Part shown: positions 1 to 8,473 of the stretch, piece after piece
How positions within the stretch are numbered: the stretch's first letter is position 1
Layout: each line of letters starts with the position of its first letter
Assembly: GCA_002365175.1 (NCBI GenBank)
Contig: DEZK01000030.1
Location: 1-34,040 of the forward strand
Direction of reading: 5' to 3'
Source: Raskinella chloraquaticus (SeqCode)
Lineage (GTDB): Bacteria; Pseudomonadota; Alphaproteobacteria; Rhizobiales; UBA4765
DNA: 34,040 bases
The notes under the pieces: model-generated
The model's database searches: none
Told to the model about the DNA's origin: nothing
Seen by the model: only the letters and a program-made list of their open reading frames with translations
Made by a program: the position numbers and the translations under genes

Positions 1-188
1 CAAATTAACGGGTCCTGACCCCAGGTCTTTAAACCCTGCGGCTCAAAGCGTGTTGTGATCGGTTGCGGCGGGCTGATGCCAAACGGCGCGCCCTCAAGAT
101 CAATGTCGATCCAGCCAGCCGGACAAGGAACGAGCGGGGGGTGACGCCAGTCCGCTTCTTCCCGGCAGGGTTCGCGTCGCTCTGCGCC
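1..188. other. No gene recognised at window edge
   Basis: I see no convincing coding region here. The reading frames crossing it have no recognisable family features. A short interrupted palindrome (GGGTCCTGACCCC, around 10-22) lies near the edge and could be part of an intergenic repeat, but one copy is not enough to say so. Confidence 0.4.
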
Positions 189-509
189 TCACAGCGGCGT
201 GCGCCCGCGCCGCTTGCGCCGGTTTTTCCTGATCACCTCGATGCGCTCCTTGTCATCAGGCTGCAGATAAACCCCGCGCTCGAGGATTTCGAGCGTATAT
301 TCCTCATAGGTGACGCCGGCTTTTTCCGCCCGCGCCTGCCGGCGCAGAACGGTGTCGTAGGGAATGCGCTTCCATGCCGCGCGATGCGCCGCGCGCCAGC
401 CGAAATAAGTACGAAATCCCCCTCTGCCCCAGGGCGGGACGTGGTCGTTCTCCTCAAGCGGCGGCCCGCCATTATGGCCGAAGGCGGCTGGGATCGGGCG
501 ATGGCTCAT
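189..509 (-). CDS. Small conserved hypothetical protein (GHNGGPPLE type)
   Basis: This encodes a soluble 106-residue basic protein with no signal peptide or membrane segment. Near the N-terminus it carries GHNGGPPLEE (about residues 12-21), a motif I associate with small Rhizobiales proteins of unknown function. It then has a W-rich stretch (WRAAHRAAWKR) and ends in a very basic tail (RKNRRKRRGRTP). The composition would suit nucleic-acid binding, but no known domain is visible, so I assign no function. The ATG at 509 has no strong ribosome binding site. The gene is divergent from the lipoprotein gene at 730, across about 220 bases in which I see no clear promoter. Confidence 0.6.
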   Translation of the reverse strand: MSHRPIPAAFGHNGGPPLEENDHVPPWGRGGFRTYFGWRAAHRAAWKRIPYDTVLRRQARAEKAGVTYEEYTLEILERGVYLQPDDKERIEVIRKNRRKRRGRTPL

Positions 510-729
510 GGAAACGACACGGAGCGGTTGAACTGAAGGTGATCCAATGCACTCATTCGATCAGGAATGAACATCGGTGCAAGCACATTTCCGCAGCAGA
601 TGCACCGCATGCAGAGCAATCATCGCGTTCTGGTTGTAAATTTCGCCGGCGCGCCGGCGATGATCCCGACACGACCTTGCTTTGGCCGTCATTTCCGCCT
701 ATCGCCGGCCACCTCTTGATGGATGCGCG

Positions 730-1269
730 ATGCTTCGATTTCCGACCCTTGTTGTTGTGGTTCTGGCGCTGGCAGGCTGTAGCGCCACCGAGCGCAGCTT
801 CACTGTGCCGAAACTCGGGCCGGTGCCGATCGAGCGCATCAGCGCGTCCTCCTTTCCCATGAGCAAGGATATCTGGCGCCTGTCGGTTAAAAGCGATGGC
901 CAGTTCGAGAAGGAAATCGTCGAGCGGACCGCCCTTTATCGCGCGGCTGAGCTTACCGTGCAGCGCGGTTTTGAACGTTTCATCGTGACCTCGACGGCGG
1001 TCGGCACGCAGGCCCGCCCCCTCACCCAGACCTTGCAGCAGACAAGCGAATTCGCCGGCACCGCCGGCAATGTCGTGGTGCCGGGCATCGGCTCGCTGCT
1101 TGGCGGCGGGGCAAGCGCGGTGATCGGCGGGGTTGACCGCGCGTTTACATCCTATGGTGGCGAGATCGTCATCAAGATGTTCAAGGCCGACGATCCAGCC
1201 GCCACCAATGCGCTTGACGCCGATGACATCCTCAACACCTATGTGAACGAGTTGAAAAAACCCACTTGA
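730..1269 (+). CDS. Putative lipoprotein of unknown function
   Basis: The product is about 179 residues. The ATG at 730 is chosen because it gives a short lipoprotein signal peptide: a basic start, a hydrophobic run (LVVVVLALAGC) and a lipobox LAGC with the cysteine at about residue 16. The in-frame start 48 bases upstream would put charged residues ahead of the signal. The mature part includes a glycine-rich segment (NVVVPGIGSLLGGGASAVIGG), as in outer-membrane-associated lipoproteins, and then a mixed alpha/beta C-terminus. I do not recognise the family. It converges on murI, with only 11 bases between the two stops. Confidence 0.6.
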   Translation: MLRFPTLVVVVLALAGCSATERSFTVPKLGPVPIERISASSFPMSKDIWRLSVKSDGQFEKEIVERTALYRAAELTVQRGFERFIVTSTAVGTQARPLTQTLQQTSEFAGTAGNVVVPGIGSLLGGGASAVIGGVDRAFTSYGGEIVIKMFKADDPAATNALDADDILNTYVNELKKPT

Positions 1270-1280
1270 GGCAAGCCCGC

Positions 1281-2102
1281 CTATAGCGGCAGATGCATGA
1301 GCGTGAAGCCGCCGACGCCGTAGGCCTTGAGCACCAGCTTCTCCGCATCGCCCTCCGCCACACGTCCGGTAAAGACGGCGATGCCATCGAGTTGTGGCAC
1401 TGCCGGTGGCCCGGCGCTGCCGCCGCGCGCCAGCAGCGCATCAACGCGGCGCGCTATCGCCGGCGCCGGATCAACCAGCGCAACCGGCCAGGGCGCGAGG
1501 CGCGCAATATGGTCGGCCAGCAGCGGGTAATGCGTACACCCCAGAACAAGCTGGTCGGTGCGCCGCCCCTCGACCTCAACGAAGCACGGCGCAATCTCGG
1601 CGAGGATCGCACCATCCGCCACGCTCTCGCCTCTGAGCTTTGCTTCAGCCAGTTCTGCAAGATGCACAGAGCCCACAAGCTCGACATGGCAGTGACTGGC
1701 GAAGCGCTCGATCAGCGCTCTGGTATATTCCCGCCTCACCGTGGCAGCGGTCGCCAGCACGGCAATCACCCGGCTTTGGCTCGCTTCCGCCGCCGGTTTC
1801 ACCGCCGGCACGGTTCCCACAAACGGCAGTTCAAAACTGGCGCGCAGCGCTGAAAGCGCGATCGTCGACGCAGTGTTACAGGCAATGACCGCCAGATCCG
1901 GTGCAAATTCGGCGACAAGCCGGTCGAAGACAGTCAAAACGCGCGCCGTCATCGCCTCTTCGCTGAGGCGCCCATAGGGAAAGGCAGCATCATCGGCGCA
2001 ATAGATGAAGTCACAATCCGGACGCGCCGCGCGCACCGCGCCGAGGACGCTGAGACCGCCAAATCCTGAATCGAAAATCACGATGACCGGGCGCTGTCGC
2101 AT
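1281..2102 (-). CDS. murI: Glutamate racemase
   Basis: MurI interconverts L- and D-glutamate in the cytoplasm, supplying D-Glu for peptidoglycan. The 273 residues match the usual length. The N-terminal IFDSGFGGLSV motif (Asp11-Ser12) and both catalytic cysteines are present: Cys75 in the ACNTAST motif and Cys189 in the LGCTHYPLL motif. The gene lies 37 bases downstream of an FAD amine oxidase gene, which is coupled to trmJ, so the three probably share a transcript. Placing murI near an RNA methyltransferase and icd is, to my knowledge, common in Rhizobiales. Confidence 0.95.
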   Translation of the reverse strand: MRQRPVIVIFDSGFGGLSVLGAVRAARPDCDFIYCADDAAFPYGRLSEEAMTARVLTVFDRLVAEFAPDLAVIACNTASTIALSALRASFELPFVGTVPAVKPAAEASQSRVIAVLATAATVRREYTRALIERFASHCHVELVGSVHLAELAEAKLRGESVADGAILAEIAPCFVEVEGRRTDQLVLGCTHYPLLADHIARLAPWPVALVDPAPAIARRVDALLARGGSAGPPAVPQLDGIAVFTGRVAEGDAEKLVLKAYGVGGFTLMHLPL

Positions 2103-2139
2103 GGCTTCCCTTGTTTACAGCACATCTTCTGCGTGAATC

Positions 2140-3483
2140 CTAAGGTCGCAGAAGACGTCGCGCCACTTTTTCGGCAACCTCCATGCCGCTCAGGGTCGCG
2201 CCCCCGACCGTCATCGCCGCCTTGCCGGCCAGCGCCTCACCTGCGAAATAAATGCGCTCGCCCACCGGTTCCATCAGCGCCGCGCGGGCATCCGCATGCC
2301 CCGGCCGGGCGATTGAATAACTGCCAAGAGCAAACGGGTCAGCCCACCAGCCAGCCAGCCGCGCGCCGCGATAGGCCGCTCTCACCTGTGGGCCCAGCGC
2401 CTCGGCAAGTTCACCCAGCATCAGCGCAGCCGCGCCCGCTTCGCCGAGGGCAACCACCTCACGGGCCCGGTCGCCTCCCAGATGGGCAACCACCACCTTC
2501 TCGCCATGCGGCCACATGGCGTAAAGGACCAAGACGCCACCATGGCGCGACACCAGCGTGCTGTTGGGGCCCATGCCGAAGCCATCCTCGCTGTCAAAGC
2601 GCAGCGCGATCTTGGTATAGGCGCCCATGCCGAGCCCATCGAGCGCGTGGCGGTGCGTCACGGGAAGTTCGGGCGTAAAGGCAAGCCGCCCCGCCCGCAA
2701 GACACCGATCGGCACGGTGACGATGGCGGCATCGGCGCTGATCTGCCCCTTGTCCAACACCACTTTCACGCCCTGCCCGCTCCAGTCGATGCGTCGCGCC
2801 ACTGTCGACAGACTGACCTTCACGTCAGCGCCGTAGCGCTGGACCAAACGCCCGTAACCGCTCGGCACCACGAGATCGCCGCCTGAATCGAGACGATTAT
2901 AGTCGATGAGCGATACAAGCTCCGCTTCCTCGCCAAGCGCGCCCGAAGCGATCGCCCGCGCCGCCGCAATGACCTCTTCGCCGCCAAGGCTTGCCGCCAT
3001 ATCGGCAAGCGAGATGTCAGGCGCTCCGTCCGGCCGCTGGTCAGCTGCTGCTGCAAAGGTTGAAAATGCCAGCCGCCGCCGCGCTGCCTGGCCGCGTGGC
3101 AGCAAAAGCCCGTCTTCGGCAATCCGCAGACCGCCATTGGCAGCCCTATCATCGATGGTTTCAACCGCCAGATCGCGCGCAAACACCGCCCATGGATTGC
3201 GCTCGGCCCAGTGGATGTAGAAGGCGCCCGCATCGAAACGTGCCCCTAGCAGCTCATCGGTAAAGGCCCGCCCGCCGATACGATCACGCGCTTCAATCAC
3301 GTCAAAACTGATGCCAGCTTCCATCAGCGCCTTCGCCGCCGCCAGCCCCGCCGCACCTGCCCCGATGATCACCACATGGGGCGTCGCGGCGCGGGCTCGT
3401 CGCAGAACAAGCGGCGCGGCGAGCATGCCAGACAGGGCTGAGCGGCGCGACAGGGACGACAAGCTGGAGGATGCGTGTTTCAC
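2140..3483 (-). CDS. FAD-dependent amine oxidase, Tat-exported
   Basis: This is a 447-residue flavin monoamine/polyamine oxidase family protein that oxidises an amine to an imine or aldehyde. The N-terminus carries a twin-arginine signal (SRRSAL, then a hydrophobic run ending near ARA, residue 33), which predicts a folded, FAD-loaded periplasmic enzyme. The dinucleotide-binding motif GAGAAGLAAAKAL follows directly, then EARDRIGGRAF. The C-terminal FAD motif is YFAGEALAGKAAMTVGGA. The start is GTG, and its GTGA overlaps the trmJ stop by four bases, indicating translational coupling. The substrate cannot be read from the sequence. Its position between trmJ and murI looks like an insertion into a housekeeping operon. 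Confidence 0.85.
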   Translation of the reverse strand: MKHASSSLSSLSRRSALSGMLAAPLVLRRARAATPHVVIIGAGAAGLAAAKALMEAGISFDVIEARDRIGGRAFTDELLGARFDAGAFYIHWAERNPWAVFARDLAVETIDDRAANGGLRIAEDGLLLPRGQAARRRLAFSTFAAAADQRPDGAPDISLADMAASLGGEEVIAAARAIASGALGEEAELVSLIDYNRLDSGGDLVVPSGYGRLVQRYGADVKVSLSTVARRIDWSGQGVKVVLDKGQISADAAIVTVPIGVLRAGRLAFTPELPVTHRHALDGLGMGAYTKIALRFDSEDGFGMGPNSTLVSRHGGVLVLYAMWPHGEKVVVAHLGGDRAREVVALGEAGAAALMLGELAEALGPQVRAAYRGARLAGWWADPFALGSYSIARPGHADARAALMEPVGERIYFAGEALAGKAAMTVGGATLSGMEVAEKVARRLLRP

Positions 3484-4241
3484 GCTGCCCCTTCTGCCTC
3501 GTCTTTGCGGCGTTTGCGCGACAGCATGTTGATGACCCCGCGCAAGGTTCTCACATCATGTTCTGTCAACCCGCGCCGATGCAGGATGTTGCGCAGATTG
3601 CGGCTCATGACGATTTTTTTCTCCGCTGTACCGAAAAATCCAGCCTCATCCAGCTCACGCTCCAGATGGTCGACAAGCCCCGCCATCGCCTCGCGGGTCG
3701 CAGGCCCGGCGCCAAGCTCGGTCGCAAACGGCAGCTGCTCCCCCTCCGCAAGGCTGGTGAACCATTCATAGCCAACCAGCAGCACGGCCTGCGCCAGATT
3801 GAGCGAGGCAAAAGCCGGGTTGACCGGCAGCGTCAGCACTTCGTCGGCCAGCGCCACGTCATCGCTGGAGAGGCCCGCCCGCTCCGGCCCGAAGACAATC
3901 GCTGCCCGCTGGCCGCCCTCAATCCGCCCGCGCAGGGCGCGCGCGGCCGCGCGTGGACCAACGACAATCTTCGCCTGCGCCCGCTCGCGCGCGCTGGTGG
4001 CGTAGACAAAATGCGTGTCCGCTATCGCCTCGGCGAGCGAGGCAAAGACCACCGCCCCGTTGATGATATCAAGCGCACCCGATGCGGCAGCCTCGGCCTT
4101 TTCACTCGGCCAGCCATCGCGCGGGCGCACCAATCGCAACTCGCTCAAACCCATATTGGCCATGGCGCGCGCGACCATGCCGATATTCTCGCCAAGCTGG
4201 GGATCAACCAGAACAATGACCGGAGACGGCGCCGTCCTCAT
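3480..4241 (-). CDS. trmJ: tRNA (cytidine/uridine-2'-O-)methyltransferase, TrmJ type
   Basis: This is a SPOUT-class RNA 2'-O-methyltransferase of the TrmH group-1/TrmJ family. TrmJ acts on position 32 of tRNAs using S-adenosylmethionine. The length of 253 residues is typical. The N-terminal NIGMVARAMANMG segment and the knot motifs AIVFGPERAGLSSDD and LPVNPAFASLNLAQAV are clear, the latter forming the SAM-binding trefoil knot. The C-terminal helical extension (about 165-253) also fits TrmJ. The stop overlaps the GTG start of the amine oxidase. The upstream alpha/beta hydrolase ends 45 bases before this start in the same orientation. Confidence 0.88.
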   Translation of the reverse strand: MRTAPSPVIVLVDPQLGENIGMVARAMANMGLSELRLVRPRDGWPSEKAEAAASGALDIINGAVVFASLAEAIADTHFVYATSARERAQAKIVVGPRAAARALRGRIEGGQRAAIVFGPERAGLSSDDVALADEVLTLPVNPAFASLNLAQAVLLVGYEWFTSLAEGEQLPFATELGAGPATREAMAGLVDHLERELDEAGFFGTAEKKIVMSRNLRNILHRRGLTEHDVRTLRGVINMLSRKRRKDEAEGAA

Positions 4242-4286
4242 CGCGCCGCGTTCCGATCATACAACGTCCAGCCAGCATTGCTGCGA

Positions 4287-5315
4287 TCAGGCGGAACGCA
4301 GCGGCGGCAGCGTGAAGAACTCGTTGATGACATGAAAGATGCGATGGCGATTGATCCCGAGCAAAGCCACGTGCGCCAGCCCGCGCACCATGTGGAATTG
4401 TTTGTCATAACTGGGAAGCTTCGAAAAATACTCATAAAGTTCCGCTTCAGTGGAATTTCCATCATGTTCGGCACGCGTCATGCACACCGGGCACTTGACC
4501 GTTTCGGGCTCGTTCATCGGCAGATTGAGCGCCATGTCGAGATAAATACCGCTGGGTGCCGTGTCGCCAAGCTTGAGTTCATGCTCGGCCAGCGCATCAG
4601 CCACCGCCGGTACAAAGGTGGAGGGGTCGTCACGGGTGAAAATACCCCGGAAGGTGGCCAGCGACAGCTTGCGGACTGGATTTGCCCGCAGCTCTTCCGC
4701 GCGGCCCCGGCGCCTCGCGATCTCGGGCGCTTCCTTGCCGTGATAGGTGAAGGCGTCAAGCACGACACGGTCGACCCGGTCGGGGTGCCTGGAGGCAAAC
4801 AAGGCCGCCCGCAACGCTCCCGATGACTGGGCATAGACCATGGGTGACTTTACGCCAGTCAGTCGTTCGATCATCCGAAATGCGATCAGCAGATCGTCAG
4901 CCCCTGACTCGATACCGATAAACTTGAGCGGGCGTGTCGAGCGTCCATACCCCTCATGGTCCATCGCCCACACGTCGAAACCGCGGCTAGCCAGAAAATC
5001 CATCAAAGAATAATCGGCAAGCCCCGGCACCTGCAGGTCAAACCCACCACGGCCCGAAAACGTCGAGCCATGAACAAGTACGACGACGGGCTGGGGAGCC
5101 GCCGCCGGCTGCTGACGCTTGCGGTAGATATAAAGCTTGCTCTCGCCTTTCTGCGCCCAGTGATCCTCACTGACGATGGCGGGCGTTGTCTGCGCCTGGA
5201 CGGCCGACGTTGCGCCCAGCGCACCCAGCGCCACCGTGCCAGCGATGAAGCCACGGCGATTCGCTCCCTCGCGGCTGGAATTCGATCTTGTCGACTTTGT
5301 CGTCAATTTGCTCAT
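4287..5315 (-). CDS. Alpha/beta hydrolase, Tat-exported
   Basis: The 342-residue protein has a long N-region and a twin-arginine signal (NRRGFIAG at about 20-27, hydrophobic run, cleavage near AVQAQ), so it is predicted to be periplasmic. The fold is shown by VVLVHGSTFSGRGG (oxyanion region), WAMDHEGYGRS and the nucleophile elbow YAQSSGA, where the canonical first glycine of GxSxG is replaced by alanine. A C-terminal GLAHVALLG supplies the likely catalytic histidine, and the aspartate probably lies in the MTRAEHDG region. The substrate is unknown; esterase or haloalkane-dehalogenase-like folds are possible. It is divergent from icd, with about 200 bases between the two. Confidence 0.82.
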   Translation of the reverse strand: MSKLTTKSTRSNSSREGANRRGFIAGTVALGALGATSAVQAQTTPAIVSEDHWAQKGESKLYIYRKRQQPAAAPQPVVVLVHGSTFSGRGGFDLQVPGLADYSLMDFLASRGFDVWAMDHEGYGRSTRPLKFIGIESGADDLLIAFRMIERLTGVKSPMVYAQSSGALRAALFASRHPDRVDRVVLDAFTYHGKEAPEIARRRGRAEELRANPVRKLSLATFRGIFTRDDPSTFVPAVADALAEHELKLGDTAPSGIYLDMALNLPMNEPETVKCPVCMTRAEHDGNSTEAELYEYFSKLPSYDKQFHMVRGLAHVALLGINRHRIFHVINEFFTLPPLRSA

Positions 5316-5430
5316 CGCGCCCTCCTCCGACCGCTTGCGGCCATTATCGTTTTATCCGCCTATTTGACCCCAATTTCTCACCAGATGAAAGGGCCTCGCG
5401 GAAGGTTGAGTATTCAAACCAAGCTTGGCT

Positions 5431-5458
5431 TTGTCACCGGCTCGGCAAATGCTATAGC
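5431..5458 (+). promoter_or_regulatory. Candidate sigma70 promoter of icd
   Basis: TTGTCA at 5431-5436 and TATAGC at 5453-5458 are separated by 16 bases, upstream of icd. The -35 begins TTG, as is usual in alphaproteobacterial promoters. It lies about 60 bases before the icd start. This was found by eye only. Confidence 0.4.
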
Positions 5459-5517
5459 CACCGGCGTCATGGCGCGGCGTGGCAAGAGGCCACCGGGCAC
5501 AGAAGGATGGGGATTGA

Positions 5518-6732
5518 ATGATGAACAAGATCAAGGTCGCAAACCCGGTCGTCGAGCTCGACGGCGATGAAATGACCCGGATCATCTGGCAGTACATCAA
5601 GGATAAGCTGATCCATCCCTACCTCGATATCAATCTCGAATATTACGATTTGAGCGTCGAGATGCGCGACAAGACCAAGGATCAGATCACCATCGATGCG
5701 GCAAACGCCATCAAGAAGCATGGCGCTGGCGTCAAATGCGCCACCATCACGCCCGATGAAGCGCGGGTGAAGGAATTCAACCTCCATGAGATGTGGAAGT
5801 CGCCGAACGGCACCATCCGCAACATCCTCGGCGGCGTTATTTTCCGCGAGCCCATCATCTGCAAGAACGTGCCGCGCCTTGTGCCCGGCTGGACGCAGCC
5901 CATCGTCGTCGGCCGTCACGCCTACGGCGACCAGTACCGCGCCACCGACTTCAAGGTGCCCGGCAAGGGGCGCCTCACCATCAAGTTCGAGGGTGAGGAT
6001 GGTCAGGTGATCGAGAAAGAAGTGTTCAAGTTCCCCGGCGCTGGCGTTGCCATGTCGATGTATAATCTTGATGATTCAATTCGCGACTTTGCCCGCGCTT
6101 CGCTGAATTACGGGCTTTCCCGCAAATATCCGGTCTATCTGTCGACCAAGAACACGATCCTCAAAGCCTATGACGGCCGCTTCAAGGATATTTTCCAGGA
6201 GGTGTTTGACGCCGAGTTCGCCAGCCAGTTCAAGGCTCTTGGCATCAGCTATGAGCATCGCCTGATCGACGACATGGTGGCATCCGCCCTCAAATGGTCG
6301 GGCGGCTATGTCTGGGCGTGCAAGAATTATGATGGCGACGTGCAGTCCGATATCGTGGCCCAGGGGTTTGGCTCGCTCGGCCTCATGACCTCCGTCCTGA
6401 CCACGCCCGATGGCAGGATCGTCGAGGCGGAGGCCGCCCATGGCACCGTCACCCGCCATTTCCGCGAATATCAGAAGGGCAAGGAAACCTCGACGAATTC
6501 GATCGCCTCGATTTTTGCCTGGACGCGCGGCCTGTCACACCGCGCCAAGCTCGATGGTAATGGCGAGTTGAGCAAGTTCGCTTTGACGCTGGAAAAGGTG
6601 TGCGTCGATACTGTGGAAGCAGGGTTCATGACGAAGGACCTGGCGCTGCTCGTTGGCGATGATCAGAAATGGCTGTCGACCACCGGCTTCCTCGACAAGA
6701 TCGACCAGAACCTCAAGGCAGCGATGGCATAG
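5518..6732 (+). CDS. icd: NADP-dependent isocitrate dehydrogenase
   Basis: This TCA-cycle enzyme converts isocitrate to 2-oxoglutarate and CO2 with NADPH formation. It is the homodimeric eukaryote-like form typical of Alphaproteobacteria. The 404 residues cover the whole family length. Visible motifs are VVELDGDEMTRIIW at the N-terminus, the substrate loop KSPNGTIRNILGG, the RHAYGDQYRATDF segment, and the metal/NADP region LIDDMVA and EAAHGTVTRH. The C-terminus (DKIDQNLKAAMA) is the usual end. Two adjacent ATGs (5518 and 5521) follow a GAAGGATGGGG Shine-Dalgarno-like stretch, and either could be used. A DUF3455 domain follows in the same frame just after the TAG stop. Confidence 0.95.
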   Translation: MMNKIKVANPVVELDGDEMTRIIWQYIKDKLIHPYLDINLEYYDLSVEMRDKTKDQITIDAANAIKKHGAGVKCATITPDEARVKEFNLHEMWKSPNGTIRNILGGVIFREPIICKNVPRLVPGWTQPIVVGRHAYGDQYRATDFKVPGKGRLTIKFEGEDGQVIEKEVFKFPGAGVAMSMYNLDDSIRDFARASLNYGLSRKYPVYLSTKNTILKAYDGRFKDIFQEVFDAEFASQFKALGISYEHRLIDDMVASALKWSGGYVWACKNYDGDVQSDIVAQGFGSLGLMTSVLTTPDGRIVEAEAAHGTVTRHFREYQKGKETSTNSIASIFAWTRGLSHRAKLDGNGELSKFALTLEKVCVDTVEAGFMTKDLALLVGDDQKWLSTTGFLDKIDQNLKAAMA

Positions 6733-6741
6733 CAACGCGAC

Positions 6742-7266
6742 TTGGTCGCAGCAGAGACCCAAGTGAGCGACAAAGCCTTTTGCACGCCAGCTGCGTCTCC
6801 ATCAGCGCCAGACAAAAATGGCGCTGATGACCATCTGCCCGAGACGATCTCCGTTGCCGGCGCCACCCAGCTGGCGCGTCTGCACGCACAAGGGGCACAA
6901 ATTTACCAATGCGCCGCTGACGCCAACGGCAATCTGCAATGGGTGTTGCGCGAACCGATTGCCGCGCTTTTTGACGAAGCAGGCAACACGGTCGGGCGCC
7001 ATTATGGGGGGCCGCGCTGGGAACTCGACGATGGCAGCCTGCTGGTCGGTAAAGCTATTGCCCGAGAACCGGCCCCGCATGCGCATGATATTCCGCTGGT
7101 CAAGCTGGAAGCCAAAGCCGAACGCACGACCGGCGCCCTGGCGAGCGCCACATTCATTCAACGAATTGCCACCCGGGGCGGTCAACCCACACAACCATGC
7201 CAGCGGGCAGGCGACCTGCTCAGCGTCGCCTATGCGGCGGATTACGTCTTTCTTGCCTATCCCTGA
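6742..7266 (+). CDS. DUF3455 domain protein without visible signal peptide
   Basis: The 174-residue frame contains a full DUF3455-like domain: GAQIYQCAADANGNLQWVL, then LFDEAGNTVGRHYGGPRWELDDGSLLVGK, IPLVKLEA, IQRIATRGGQPTQPC and SVAYAADYVFLAYP. As I know the family, its members are usually exported with a signal peptide, but here the residues before the domain are polar and there is none. The only upstream starts are weak (TTG at 6742, GTG at 6763) and lack a ribosome binding site. The frame is the same as icd and begins 9 bases after the icd TAG. It may be a 5'-truncated remnant, a coupled cistron or a readthrough extension. Its 3' end overlaps the convergent channel gene by 10 bases. Confidence 0.6.
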   Translation: MVAAETQVSDKAFCTPAASPSAPDKNGADDHLPETISVAGATQLARLHAQGAQIYQCAADANGNLQWVLREPIAALFDEAGNTVGRHYGGPRWELDDGSLLVGKAIAREPAPHAHDIPLVKLEAKAERTTGALASATFIQRIATRGGQPTQPCQRAGDLLSVAYAADYVFLAYP

Positions 7267-8441
7267 CCGGCTTTGTCATCGGGCGCTCCGCGACGCTCGG
7301 TGATGCCGCGTGCCTCAGCTACAATTTTTATTTTTTGCGCAATATCGGGATGCTGCGACATGATGTGATGAAAATCATGCGCATCAAGAACGAGCAGGCT
7401 GGTGCGCTCGCGGGCCCTGACGGTTGCCGAGCGATTGGCGCGGATCAGCAGCGCCATCTCGCCGAAGAACTGCCCCGTACCAAGCGCCACCGGCCCCTGA
7501 GGCAATTCAACGATGACCTCGCCCTGGGCGATGAAATACATGGAATGAGCAGGCTCTCCCATGCGCACGATGGCATCCCCGGCATTGGCTGTCTGCGCGT
7601 GCAGCACGCTGATGATTTCACTGATTGCGGGCGCGTCAAGGCCGGCAAACAGCGGCACCCGCGCGATCATCGACCACGTGACAATAAATTCGCGCCGATG
7701 GATCTCGCGCTCGAAGGCCGAGGCAACGATACCAACCGGCAAGGCCACCATCACCAGACCGATAATGGCGGTGATGGACGTCACGAACTTGCCCAACGCC
7801 GTTACCGGATAGACATCGCCATAGCCGATCGTCGTCAGCGTGATGACCGCCCAGTACATGGCGTCAGGAATGGAACCGAATTTGTCGGGCTGCTCCTCGC
7901 CCTCTATGGCGTGCATAAGTGAGGCCGCCATCAGCACCGCACCCAACAGGATAATGAGCGAGGCAAGGAGTGCGCGGCGTTCCGACCATACCGCATCCGC
8001 AAGGCTCGACAGGCCAGGAGAATAACGCGCCAGCTTGAAGAAGCGCACGAGCCGGAAAATCAGCGCGACACGCAGATTGAGCGGATAAAACAGAGCGACC
8101 AAAGTCGGCAGGATGGCCAGGAGGTCAACGATCGCCGCCGGTTGCAGCGCATAAGTCAGCCGCGCGCGCGCTGGCGGCATATCCTTGAACAAGGGATGCT
8201 CGACCGCCACCCACAACCGCACGGCATATTCGGCAAAGAAAACGAACGCCGTGACGTATTCGATCGTCTCAAACAGCAGCCGGTGCGCCGCCCCAAAGCG
8301 CGGCACCGATTCACCAACCGCCGCTGCAATGTTGATCAGCACCGCAGCAATCAGCAGGCGATGAACGAACCGGGACGCGGCGGTACCGTGATGCGGCTGG
8401 TCGAGAATAGCAAACATCCACCGGCGCCAGCTCTGTGTCAT
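7257..8441 (-). CDS. Cyclic-nucleotide-gated potassium channel (MloK1-like)
   Basis: This is a 394-residue inner-membrane ion channel with six transmembrane segments. A voltage-sensor-like S4 (about 120-140) has regularly spaced basic residues (R124, R130, R133, K136, R139). The pore helix and selectivity filter TIGYGD sit at about 204-209, followed by S6. The cytoplasmic C-terminus holds a cyclic-nucleotide-binding domain (about 265-385) with the phosphate-binding cassette GQFFGEMALLIRANRSATV, including the Arg that contacts the cyclic phosphate. This arrangement matches the rhizobial MlotiK1 family, so cAMP-modulated K+ flux is likely. The gene lies 32 bases downstream of alaS in the same direction and may be read with it. 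Confidence 0.88.
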   Translation of the reverse strand: MTQSWRRWMFAILDQPHHGTAASRFVHRLLIAAVLINIAAAVGESVPRFGAAHRLLFETIEYVTAFVFFAEYAVRLWVAVEHPLFKDMPPARARLTYALQPAAIVDLLAILPTLVALFYPLNLRVALIFRLVRFFKLARYSPGLSSLADAVWSERRALLASLIILLGAVLMAASLMHAIEGEEQPDKFGSIPDAMYWAVITLTTIGYGDVYPVTALGKFVTSITAIIGLVMVALPVGIVASAFEREIHRREFIVTWSMIARVPLFAGLDAPAISEIISVLHAQTANAGDAIVRMGEPAHSMYFIAQGEVIVELPQGPVALGTGQFFGEMALLIRANRSATVRARERTSLLVLDAHDFHHIMSQHPDIAQKIKIVAEARGITERRGAPDDKAGQG

Positions 8442-8473
8442 GCGCGCTCCCCGGCGATGGCGCTAGCCATTCA

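Noticed and set aside
10..22. Interrupted palindrome GGGTCCTGACCCC near the left edge, possibly an intergenic repeat or element end
   Set aside because: Only one copy is seen, it is at the window edge, and no transposase is nearby.
3471..4826. 451-codon plus-strand open frame opposite trmJ and the alpha/beta hydrolase
   Set aside because: It is antisense to two well-supported genes, is rich in Arg, His and Gln as G+C-rich shadow frames are, and shows no domain.
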